This document shows, piece by piece, positions 8,579 to 16,456 of a stretch of DNA of 64,000 nt (within the stretch, counting starts at the first letter, position 1; every line of letters begins with the position of its first letter). Under the pieces are notes generated by a model, which ran no database searches, was not told the origin of the DNA, and saw nothing but the letters and a program-made list of their open reading frames with translations. Origin of the DNA: Streptomyces sp. S.PB5. GTDB taxonomy: Bacteria > Actinomycetota > Actinomycetes > Streptomycetales > Streptomycetaceae. Both the position numbers and the translations under genes were made by a program. The stretch is taken from positions 248,001 through 312,000 of the forward strand of contig NZ_JAQMWP010000009.1 of assembly GCF_030403745.1 (NCBI RefSeq), read 5' to 3'.

Positions 8579-9475
8579 ATGAACGACACCGTCGATCTCG
8601 CGCCGCACGATCTCCGTACCCTCGTGGCCGTCGCCGAGGAGGGCGGGTTCTCGGCCGCCGCCCTCCGCCTCGGCACGACCCAGTCCGCCGTCTCGCACGC
8701 CGTACGCGGCATCGAGCGGAAGCTGGGTGTGGTGCTGTTCGAGCGAGGGCGGTACGGGGCTCGGCCGACGGCCGCCGGGGCACGGGCCGTTGCCCACGCG
8801 CGCCGGGTCCTGCGGATGCTGACCGTGCTCGTCGCCGAGACCAGAAGCGCCGAGGGCAACGAGGTCCGCGGCCCCCTCCGTATCGCCGCCTTCCGCAGCG
8901 CCGCCCTGCACCTCCTCCCGCCCGTCCTCGAACGCCTCGCCGCCCGTCACCCCGCGATCGAGCCGACCGTCACCGTCGTACGCGAGGTCGGGGCGGGCAC
9001 GGCAGGGGAGGTCGTGGAAGGGCGGGCCGACCTCGGGATCGCCACCTTCGGGACCAGTTCCCCCATCCCGTCGCAGCTCGTCGGCGACGTACTCCTCGAA
9101 GAGCCGTACTCCCTGGTGCACCCGGCCGGGCACCCCGAGCCGCGCTCGCTCCCGCTCGTCGACTGGCTGGAGAACTGCTCCTCCTACACCCGCACCTGGT
9201 GGGCGGCCCAGGACTGGATCCCCACCGCGACCGTCCGCGCCGAGGACGACGGGGCGGTGCTGTCGATGGTGGGCAGCGGGCTCGGGATGGGGATCATGCC
9301 CGCGCTCTCCCTCGCCGATGTGCCGTCCGCCGTCGAGATCACCGACCTCGGGCCCGACCGTCCCACCCGTCAGGTCGGGTATGTCACGACCCCCGAGCTG
9401 GCCGCCTCCGCCGCCGTTCGGGCGCTGGTGCGGGAGTTGCGCGGTCATGTGAAACCGCAGGTCAGTGGGGTGTGA
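8579..9475 (+). CDS. LysR-family transcriptional regulator
   Basis: A 298-residue LTTR. The N-terminal winged HTH covers about residues 10-68 ('GGFSAAALRLGTTQSAVSHA' then 'RGIERKLGVVLFERGR'), followed by a LysR substrate-binding domain with 'VREVGAGTAGEVVEGRADLG'. ATG 8579 is preferred because GGTGGGGGA sits 10 bp upstream; the in-frame GTG at 8561 falls inside that ribosome site. It is divergent from the enone-reductase gene and probably controls it and itself. The effector is unknown. Confidence 0.9.
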   Translation: MNDTVDLAPHDLRTLVAVAEEGGFSAAALRLGTTQSAVSHAVRGIERKLGVVLFERGRYGARPTAAGARAVAHARRVLRMLTVLVAETRSAEGNEVRGPLRIAAFRSAALHLLPPVLERLAARHPAIEPTVTVVREVGAGTAGEVVEGRADLGIATFGTSSPIPSQLVGDVLLEEPYSLVHPAGHPEPRSLPLVDWLENCSSYTRTWWAAQDWIPTATVRAEDDGAVLSMVGSGLGMGIMPALSLADVPSAVEITDLGPDRPTRQVGYVTTPELAASAAVRALVRELRGHVKPQVSGV

Positions 9476-9658
9476 CCCACTGCACTGTCTCAGATAGTAG
9501 GAAGTCCGAGTAATTGTGGAGACAGACAGACGGTCCTCCCTTAGCTTTGTAGAAGCCGAACGTCTCGCTCGATCAAGCGAATGGCGGTCGTGAGCCGGGC
9601 CCCATGCAGGCAACCCCTGCGGCACCGCTCCCCGCCCCTTCCGGCGTCTCGCAACCCT

Positions 9659-9692
9659 TTGTGCACTCCATGAACTTGTGCACTCCATGAAT
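9659..9692 (+). repeat. two-copy 17-bp tandem repeat upstream of a small gene
   Basis: TTGTGCACTCCATGAA occurs at 9659-9674 and again at 9676-9691, a period of 17 bp with 16 identical positions. Each copy holds the palindrome GTGCAC. The block ends just before the ribosome site GAAGGAG (9695-9701) of the 43-aa gene, so it would fall in its 5' leader or core promoter. The rest of the 236-bp gap from 9476 shows only a weak CTGTCTC/GAGACAG inverted repeat (9485-9491, 9519-9525). Confidence 0.7.
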
Positions 9693-9711
9693 TCGAAGGA
9701 GTCGATTTCTC

Positions 9712-9843
9712 ATGGCCGAGACGACCGTCCGCCGTCGAGTCCGTCACACCTCCCGTACGAGCGAGTCCGACCGCAAGAACGCCGCGGCCGCCCTCCAGCG
9801 CGCCCTCGACCGCCGTGACAACGGCGGCTCGACCGGCCACTGA
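9712..9843 (+). CDS. small basic protein, 43 aa
   Basis: A 43-residue arginine-rich protein starting MAETTVRRRVRHTSRT and ending in DRRDNGGSTGH. I do not recognise a named family. Support for coding: a good ribosome site GAAGGAG 11 bp before the ATG, strong G/C bias at third positions and a clean stop. About residues 17-36 (ESDRKNAAAALQRALDRRDN) would form one amphipathic helix. No signal peptide or cysteine is present. It is a single-gene unit between the LysR gene and the convergent phosphatase, with its own unusual upstream tandem repeat. Confidence 0.7.
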   Translation: MAETTVRRRVRHTSRTSESDRKNAAAALQRALDRRDNGGSTGH

Positions 9844-9871
9844 GGCCCGCCGCCGTTCCGAAGATCCGGGA

Positions 9872-9895
9872 GCCGCACCCGCACCGGGGTGCGGC
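9872..9895. terminator. stem-loop between convergent genes
   Basis: CCGCACCC (9873-9880) pairs with GGGTGCGG (9887-9894), extended by one G-C pair, with a 6-base loop and no T-tract. It lies in the 58-bp gap between the 43-aa gene and the convergent phosphatase gene and may end transcription in either direction. Confidence 0.4.
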
Positions 9896-9901
9896 GCGGG
9901 C

Positions 9902-11464
9902 TCACGCCCCGCGCCGCACCTCGAAATGGTCGATCCTGTCGCCGTTCTGCGCCAGCGCCGACACCTTGAGCCGCGCCGCCGTACCGCTCTGCGCCTCCAC
10001 CTTCAGGAGCGAGAACCCCCGGTAGCGCACCCGTGACCACTCCACGGTCTCCGCCTTCGAGGCCCGTGACTTCGTCCACTGGAAGGTGTCGACGGAGTCG
10101 TGGTCGTGCACATGGCCCTCGTAGCTCTCCCGCACGCCCACCGGGAAGCCGTACAGATCCTTGCCGCCGCCGCCCGCGGTCACGTACACCGTGCCGTCCC
10201 GCGTCGGGTCGGTCGACGCGCCGATCGGTACCCGCCTGCCCACCTCGCCGCCCTTGATGGCGTCGGTGCGCTCATAGACGTGGTTGTGCCCGTTGATCAC
10301 CAGGTCCACCTGGTGCTTGGCGAACAGCGGCACCCACTCGTCCCGCAGCCCGCCGTCGGAGGCGTGCGACGAGGTGGAGTACGCGCAGTGGTGGAAGAAG
10401 ACGACCACGAAGTCCACCCCCTTCGCCTTGCGCAGCTCACCGAGCTTCCCGTCCAGCCACGCCGTCTGCTTCCCGCCCGTGTGACCGAGGTTGGCGGGGA
10501 TCTCGTACGACACGTCGTTGGCGTCCAGCGCGACGAAGCCGACGTTGCCGTAGGTGAAGGCGTACACCCCGGGCGCGGTCCGGGCGTCGAAGCCGCTCTC
10601 CGGGAGGGACCAGCGGGCGAGCTGGCCGCCGTAGCCGTCGGGGGAGTACCAGGCCTCCATGTCGTGGTTGCCGGTCGTCACCATCCACGGGACCGACCGC
10701 GCGACCTCCTCGTTCTGTTTGAGGAACAGATCCCAGAAGCCGGGGTCGTACGCGTCCGTCTTGTCGCCCCGCCCATTGGCGTTGGCGTAGCAGATGTCGC
10801 CCGCGTGGAGGTGGAAGGCGGGGTTCTGGCGCAGCAGGACGTTGTCGTTGGCGGCCGCGGCCCTGCCGACGCCCTGGTCGCCGAAGGCCGTGAAGACGAA
10901 CCTCTCGGGGCTCGCGGGGGCGGTGCGGAACGACGCGATCGTCGAGCGGTGGGCCGCTTCGGCCGGGTCCAGACCGTCGTGGCCCACGCCGTAGTAGTAC
11001 GTCGTCCCGGGGCGCAGTCCGTCGAGCGCCGCGTGCAGGTAGTACTGGTCCAGTGCCAGCCGTACGCCGGTGACGCCCGGGGTGTGCAGGGCGCGGACCT
11101 CCGCCTCGATCTTGCGGCTCAGGTCGTCCGGACGGGTGCCGATCCGGACGTACGGCCGCTTCACCGCGAGCGGGACCTGCCAGGAGATCCGCATCTGGGT
11201 CTTCGGGTCGGCGCCGAAGGCGAGATGGCGGCCGAAGGGGGCGACGGCCGATCCGTGCACCTTGGCGGTGGGGGACGGTGTGGCGGTCGTCCTCCCGGAC
11301 GGGGAGCTGTTTCCCGAGCAGCCGGTCAGCAGGCCGCCCGCCACCGCGCCGGCCGTCACCAGGGTGCGGCGCCGGGTCAGCTTGGTGCGCAGGTACTCGT
11401 ACTGCTCGGCCATGCTCATCCGGCGTGCGAGCTGCGGCGGGATGCCGAAGTCGGGAAGGTCCAT
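9902..11464 (-). CDS. secreted purple-acid-phosphatase-like metallophosphoesterase (Tat lipoprotein)
   Basis: A 520-residue exported phosphatase. The N-terminus has a twin-arginine motif (TRRRTLVTAG, residues 30-39) leading to lipobox LLTGC (Cys49), so it should be a Tat-exported surface lipoprotein. A fibronectin-like N-terminal domain of the purple acid phosphatase type (about 65-175) precedes the metallophosphoesterase domain, whose metal ligands are in 'FGDQGVG', 'HAGDICYANANG', 'TTGNHDMEAW', 'VVFFHHCAYS' and 'VINGHNHVYER'. ATG 11464 is chosen because the signal starts properly there; the frame runs on to 11569. Probable role: phosphate scavenging from organic phosphate esters. Confidence 0.9.
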   Translation of the reverse strand: MDLPDFGIPPQLARRMSMAEQYEYLRTKLTRRRTLVTAGAVAGGLLTGCSGNSSPSGRTTATPSPTAKVHGSAVAPFGRHLAFGADPKTQMRISWQVPLAVKRPYVRIGTRPDDLSRKIEAEVRALHTPGVTGVRLALDQYYLHAALDGLRPGTTYYYGVGHDGLDPAEAAHRSTIASFRTAPASPERFVFTAFGDQGVGRAAAANDNVLLRQNPAFHLHAGDICYANANGRGDKTDAYDPGFWDLFLKQNEEVARSVPWMVTTGNHDMEAWYSPDGYGGQLARWSLPESGFDARTAPGVYAFTYGNVGFVALDANDVSYEIPANLGHTGGKQTAWLDGKLGELRKAKGVDFVVVFFHHCAYSTSSHASDGGLRDEWVPLFAKHQVDLVINGHNHVYERTDAIKGGEVGRRVPIGASTDPTRDGTVYVTAGGGGKDLYGFPVGVRESYEGHVHDHDSVDTFQWTKSRASKAETVEWSRVRYRGFSLLKVEAQSGTAARLKVSALAQNGDRIDHFEVRRGA

Positions 11465-11608
11465 GGCAGTGAAGTTCCCAGCGAACCTCAACACCCGCCA
11501 TACGTACGGGTGAACGCCAGTCGAAGGGCTGACGCCCGGGCCGCGCTCCAGTGTCCGTATGGCGGACATCGAGTGTCATTCCATGGGACGAGGAGTAGGG
11601 TGCCGGAC

Positions 11609-12652
<1,044 letters not shown>

Positions 12653-12684
12653 CCCCGCGCCACTCGAATCCCACGAGTCATTCG

Positions 12685-12720
12685 AAGCCGCCGGGTCGCA
12701 TCCGCACCCGGCGGCTTTTC
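12685..12720 (+). terminator. intrinsic terminator after leuB
   Basis: AAGCCGCCGGGT (12685-12696) pairs perfectly with ACCCGGCGGCTT (12706-12717) around a 9-base loop and is followed by TTTTC. Between here and ilvE (12721-12912) I see no further gene, only the ilvE promoter and leader. Confidence 0.9.
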
Positions 12721-12912
12721 ATACCTCCCCGCCGGGTGCCACCATCATCCCCTGGGTCGCATTCACGCCGTTTTCGTCCTCAGCGCCCCGCGAGCGATAA
12801 TCGAACGCGGAGCCGCAGAATGAGGGCATGCTCGGACGTCCTAGCACTGGCCACTGACAGTAGAGGGCGTGAGCGCGGCCCGTCACACACAACCGGTGAA
12901 GGACAACCACTC

Positions 12913-14001
12913 ATGACGACGCCCACGATCGAGCTCAAGCCCTCGGCCTCGCCACTTTCCGACGCGGAGCGCGCGGCGATCCTGGCGAACCCCGGGTTCG
13001 GCCGCCACTTCACCGACCACATGGTCACCATCAAGTGGACCGAGGGCCGCGGCTGGCACGACGGCCAGCTCGTGCCGTACGCCCCCATCCCGCTCGACCC
13101 GGCCACGACGGTCCTGCACTACGCGCAGGAGATCTTCGAGGGGCTCAAGGCGTACCGTCAGCCCGACGGGTCCGTCGCCATGTTCCGTCCGGAGAAGAAC
13201 GCCGAGCGCTTCCAGCGGTCCGCGCACCGCCTCGGCATGCCCGAGCTGCCGGTCGAGACCTTCATCGAGGCCTGCGACCTCCTCGTCCAGCAGGACGAGG
13301 CCTGGGTCCCGGCGCACGGCGGCGAGGAATCCCTCTACCTCCGCCCCTTCATGATCGCCACCGAGGTCGGCCTGGGCGTCAAGCCGGCCAACGAGTACCT
13401 GTTCCTGGTCATCGCGTCCCCGGCCGGCGCGTACTTCCCGGGCGGCGTCAAGCCGGTCTCCATCTGGCTCTCCGAGGACCGCGTCCGCGCCGTCCCCGGC
13501 GGCATGGGCGACGCGAAGACGGGCGGCAACTACGCGGCCTCCCTGCTCGCCCAGGCCGAGGCGGCCGCCAAGGGCTGCGACCAGGTCTGCTACCTCGACG
13601 CCGTCGAGCACAAGTGGATCGAGGAACTCGGCGGGATGAACCTGTACTTCGTGTACGGCGACAAAATCGTCACGCCGGCGCTGACGGGTTCCATCCTGGA
13701 GGGCGTCACCCGTGACTCGCTGCTGACCGTCGCCCGCGACCTCGGCTACCGGTCCGAGGAAGGCCGCGTCTCCATCGACCAGTGGCAGCGCGACTCCGAG
13801 AACGGCACCCTCACCGAGGTCTTCGCCTGCGGCACCGCCGCCGTCATCACCCCGGTCGGCACGGTCAAGCGCGCGACCGCCGAGTGGCAGCAGAGCGGCG
13901 GCGAGCCGGGCGAGGTCACGCTGAAGCTGCGGCAGGCGCTGCTCGACATCCAGCGCGGCACGGCCGAGGACAAGCACGGCTGGATGCACAAGCTGGGCTA
14001 G
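12913..14001 (+). CDS. ilvE: branched-chain amino-acid aminotransferase
   Basis: A 362-residue PLP-dependent class IV aminotransferase (last step of Ile, Leu and Val synthesis, first step of their breakdown). The PLP lysine is Lys202 in 'GMGDAKTGGNYAASL'; 'LHYAQEIFEGLKAYR' near the N-terminus and 'EELGGMNLYFVYGD' are family signatures. GAAGGAC 9 bp before ATG 12913 sets the start; the frame is open for about 700 bp upstream through the leuB region but without homology. Its TAG stop interlocks with the stop of the convergent NCS1 permease gene in one CTAG. Confidence 0.96.
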   Translation: MTTPTIELKPSASPLSDAERAAILANPGFGRHFTDHMVTIKWTEGRGWHDGQLVPYAPIPLDPATTVLHYAQEIFEGLKAYRQPDGSVAMFRPEKNAERFQRSAHRLGMPELPVETFIEACDLLVQQDEAWVPAHGGEESLYLRPFMIATEVGLGVKPANEYLFLVIASPAGAYFPGGVKPVSIWLSEDRVRAVPGGMGDAKTGGNYAASLLAQAEAAAKGCDQVCYLDAVEHKWIEELGGMNLYFVYGDKIVTPALTGSILEGVTRDSLLTVARDLGYRSEEGRVSIDQWQRDSENGTLTEVFACGTAAVITPVGTVKRATAEWQQSGGEPGEVTLKLRQALLDIQRGTAEDKHGWMHKLG

Positions 14002-15434
14002 TCGTCGACCAACAGGGCCGTCGCGGACACCGTTTCGGGTTCCGCGGCGGCCCTTTCGCGTGCCGGCATCAGCAGCAGATACGTGACTCCGCCGACCAGC
14101 CCCGACAGCACGAAGCCGCAGTCGACCCCGCCCGTCCACGCCACCAGCGGACCCTCGTACCAGGGAAGCGACACCGCCAGCGATCCGACCGCCGCGCCCA
14201 GCGCCCATGACACCGTCGCCGGGATGTTCCAGCCGCCCCGGAACCAGTAGATCCCGCCGCGCGCACGGCGGTTGAAGACCTGGAGGGCCTCCGCGTCGTA
14301 CACGCCACGACAGCGGGCGAAGCCGATGAGGGTGATGACCGCCCACGGGGTGCCGACGGCCGTCAGGAGCAGGACGAAGGATGTCATCGCGTCCTGCGCC
14401 GTGGAGGCGTAGTGCCCGACGAAGACGCAGGCCGTGGCGACGACCGCGACCGTGTACGTGGCCCGCGCCCGCGAGACCCGCGGGAGTATCGCGTCCAGGT
14501 CGAGGCCCATCGAGTACAGCATCAGCCCGGCGTTGCCCACCGAGCCCGCGGAGGCCGCCAGCAGCAGCGGGACCAGGTACCACCCGGGCGAGGCGGCCAC
14601 CAGCGGTCCGGCGTAGTCGAGGGCCGCGCCCGCCGCGTACGCCGTGAAGGTGCCGAAGAGCTGCGGGACCAGCAGACCCAGCATCAGGCCGAGCCAGGTG
14701 GCGCGCAGCACGCGGCGCGAGGAGTGACGGGCCGGTGAGATGTAGCGGGTGTAGTCGCCGAGGAGGGTGATGAAGGCGATCGGCCCCGACAGTCCCGCCG
14801 CCACCGCCGACAGGAGCCAGGTCTGCCAGAAGCCGCCCAGCAGATAGCCGCCGGCCTGCGGCAGCGCGTCCGTCGTGAAGTGCGGGGCGTAGGCGAACAC
14901 ACCCAGGACCAGCAGGGCCGTCATCCCGACCGCCAGCACCCGGGACATCGCCAGCAGCACCCGGTACCCGTACACCGCACCCGCCACCGTGGCCGCCGCG
15001 AGCAGCCCGTAGACCACGCCGTACGACATCCCGCTCGCCGGCAGTCCCACCAGCCGGCCCAGGGTCCCCACCATCACATCGCCGCCGATCCACACCGTCA
15101 GCGCGGTGTAGCCCAGGGCCAGCAGCAACCCGACCACCGAGCCGACAAGCCGGCCCCGTACGCCGAACTGGGCGCCGGAGGACGTGGACAGGTTGGTCGC
15201 GGAGCGGAACGAGACCAGTGCGAGAGGGGCGGTGAACGCGGTTCCCACCACCGTGCCGGCCACGACCGAGGTCACCGACGCCCACCAGCCGAGACCGAAC
15301 GACGGCGGCAGCCAGCCGAAGACGATCACGCCCAGGCAGAGGTTCGAGCCGAGCAGGATCGAGACGAGATCCCGGGGGTCGCTGGTGCGTTCCTCGTCGG
15401 GGATGGTGTCGACTCCGCGCTGTTCCATGGGCAT
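13998..15434 (-). CDS. NCS1-family nucleobase/hydantoin-type permease
   Basis: A 478-residue integral membrane transporter with about 12 hydrophobic segments. The N-terminus 'LVSILLGSNLCLGVIVFGWL' and the later 'LLGDYTRYISP' are typical of the NCS1 (cytosine, purine, allantoin, hydantoin) symporters. It is divergent from the urease-like operon across a 125-bp promoter region that holds a strong palindrome, so it probably imports the nitrogen source which that operon degrades. Cytosine, allantoin or a related ureide are candidates; sequence alone does not decide. ATG 15434 (MPMEQRG) is taken as start; ATG 15428 is possible. Confidence 0.88.
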   Translation of the reverse strand: MPMEQRGVDTIPDEERTSDPRDLVSILLGSNLCLGVIVFGWLPPSFGLGWWASVTSVVAGTVVGTAFTAPLALVSFRSATNLSTSSGAQFGVRGRLVGSVVGLLLALGYTALTVWIGGDVMVGTLGRLVGLPASGMSYGVVYGLLAAATVAGAVYGYRVLLAMSRVLAVGMTALLVLGVFAYAPHFTTDALPQAGGYLLGGFWQTWLLSAVAAGLSGPIAFITLLGDYTRYISPARHSSRRVLRATWLGLMLGLLVPQLFGTFTAYAAGAALDYAGPLVAASPGWYLVPLLLAASAGSVGNAGLMLYSMGLDLDAILPRVSRARATYTVAVVATACVFVGHYASTAQDAMTSFVLLLTAVGTPWAVITLIGFARCRGVYDAEALQVFNRRARGGIYWFRGGWNIPATVSWALGAAVGSLAVSLPWYEGPLVAWTGGVDCGFVLSGLVGGVTYLLLMPARERAAAEPETVSATALLVDD

Positions 15435-15521
15435 GGTGCGTCTCCCTGGGTCCCTCGATTTGAGTGACGTTCAATGTGTTCTGTCCTCTGCTCTGCCGTC
15501 AAGTCTTTGTTTGTCGACATC

Positions 15522-15550
15522 TTCGTTTTAGAGTGTTGCTCTAAAGCGAA
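15522..15550. promoter_or_regulatory. palindromic operator in the permease/urease divergent promoter
   Basis: TTTAGAG (15527-15533) and CTCTAAA (15539-15545) are a perfect inverted repeat with spacer TGTTG; the dyad extends outward through TTCG and CGAA (15522-15525, 15547-15550). It ends 9 bp before the ureAB-like start and is AT-rich in contrast to its surroundings. Most likely an operator for the TetR protein at the end of the operon; it could also form a leader hairpin in mRNA. Confidence 0.6.
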
Positions 15551-15559
15551 AGGAACGAC

Positions 15560-16456
15560 ATGCGGCTGACCCCCACCGAACGCGACCGCCTGCTGCTCTT
15601 CGGCGCCGCCGAGCTGGCCCGGGCGCGTAGGGCCCGCGGCCTCAGGCTCAACGTGCCGGAGGCCACCGCGCTGATCGCCGACACCGTGTGCGAGGCCGCC
15701 CGGGACGGGGCGCGGCTCGCCGAGGCGATCGAGCGGGCCCGGGGTGTGCTCGGTCCGGACGACGTGCTGCCCGGGGTGGCCGATGTCGTCACCGAGGTGC
15801 ATGTCGAGGCCGTCTTCGACGACGGGTCGCGGCTCGCCGTCGTGAGCGATCCGATCGGTGGCGGGCTGGGCGACCAGGCCCCCGGCGCGCTGCTGCCGGG
15901 GCCCGAGCACGCCGAGCCCGAGGCGGTCGTACGGCTGACGGTCACCAACACCGCGACCGTCCCCGTCTCCGTCACCTCCCACTTCCACTTCTTCGAGGCC
16001 AACCCGCGTCTCGACTTCGACCGGGGCGCCGCCTACGGCCTGCGGCTCGCGGTGCCCGCCGGATCGTCCGTGCGGTTCGGGCCGGGGGAGTCGCTGGAGG
16101 TCGGGCTCGTGCCGATCGGCGGTGCGCGGGTCGCGATCGGGTTCGCCGGGCTCGTGGACGGGCCGCTGGACGCGCCGGGCGCCCGCGAGGAGGCCCTGCG
16201 CCGGGCGGCGGCCTGCGGTTACCTGGGCATCCGCGACGGGGCGGCCGACGGGGCGACCGACGGGGCGACCGTGCTCGGCGCCGGTGCGCCCGGTGGTTCG
16301 GGCATCGGCGACAGGGCGCCCGATCGAGAGGCTGCGCTCGGGGCCGACGCGTCCGGTGGCGCGGAGATCCGTGCCGAGACGACCGGCCGACGGACTTCCC
16401 CCGGCGCCGGTGCCCCCGGCGCTCCGGTGACCCTCGACGAGGAGGCCGCCCGATGA
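15560..16456 (+). CDS. urease-like gamma-beta fusion subunit
   Basis: A 298-residue fusion of urease gamma (UreA, about 1-100) and beta (UreB, about 110-215). The gamma part shows 'MRLTPTERDRLLLFGAAELA' and 'LRLNVPEATALIADTVCEAA'; the beta part 'VTSHFHFFEANPRLDFDR' and 'PAGSSVRFGPGESLEV'. A comparable fusion occurs in Helicobacter urease. About 80 extra C-terminal residues are low-complexity (Gly/Ala/Thr/Pro, e.g. GAADGATDGATVLGAG) with no homology I recognise. AAGGAAC precedes the ATG. Its end overlaps the alpha-subunit start by ATGA. Expected to be structural, supporting the alpha active site. Confidence 0.9.
   Translation: MRLTPTERDRLLLFGAAELARARRARGLRLNVPEATALIADTVCEAARDGARLAEAIERARGVLGPDDVLPGVADVVTEVHVEAVFDDGSRLAVVSDPIGGGLGDQAPGALLPGPEHAEPEAVVRLTVTNTATVPVSVTSHFHFFEANPRLDFDRGAAYGLRLAVPAGSSVRFGPGESLEVGLVPIGGARVAIGFAGLVDGPLDAPGAREEALRRAAACGYLGIRDGAADGATDGATVLGAGAPGGSGIGDRAPDREAALGADASGGAEIRAETTGRRTSPGAGAPGAPVTLDEEAAR

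Noticed and set aside
9484..9525. CTGTCTC ... GAGACAG as a terminator for the LysR gene
   Set aside because: The loop is 27 bases and no T-tract follows; too weak to call.
10100..11608. 500-codon extension upstream of leuB on the plus strand
   Set aside because: Antisense to the phosphatase gene; LeuB homology begins exactly at ATG 11609.
12826..12912. In-frame N-terminal extension of ilvE from ATG 12822 or nearby
   Set aside because: The ribosome site at 12898-12904 and homology both point to ATG 12913; extension is not IlvE-like.
15458..15476. TTGAGTGACGTTCAA as a second operator in the permease/urease promoter
   Set aside because: Only 4-bp arms pair; too weak beside the clear palindrome at 15522-15550.
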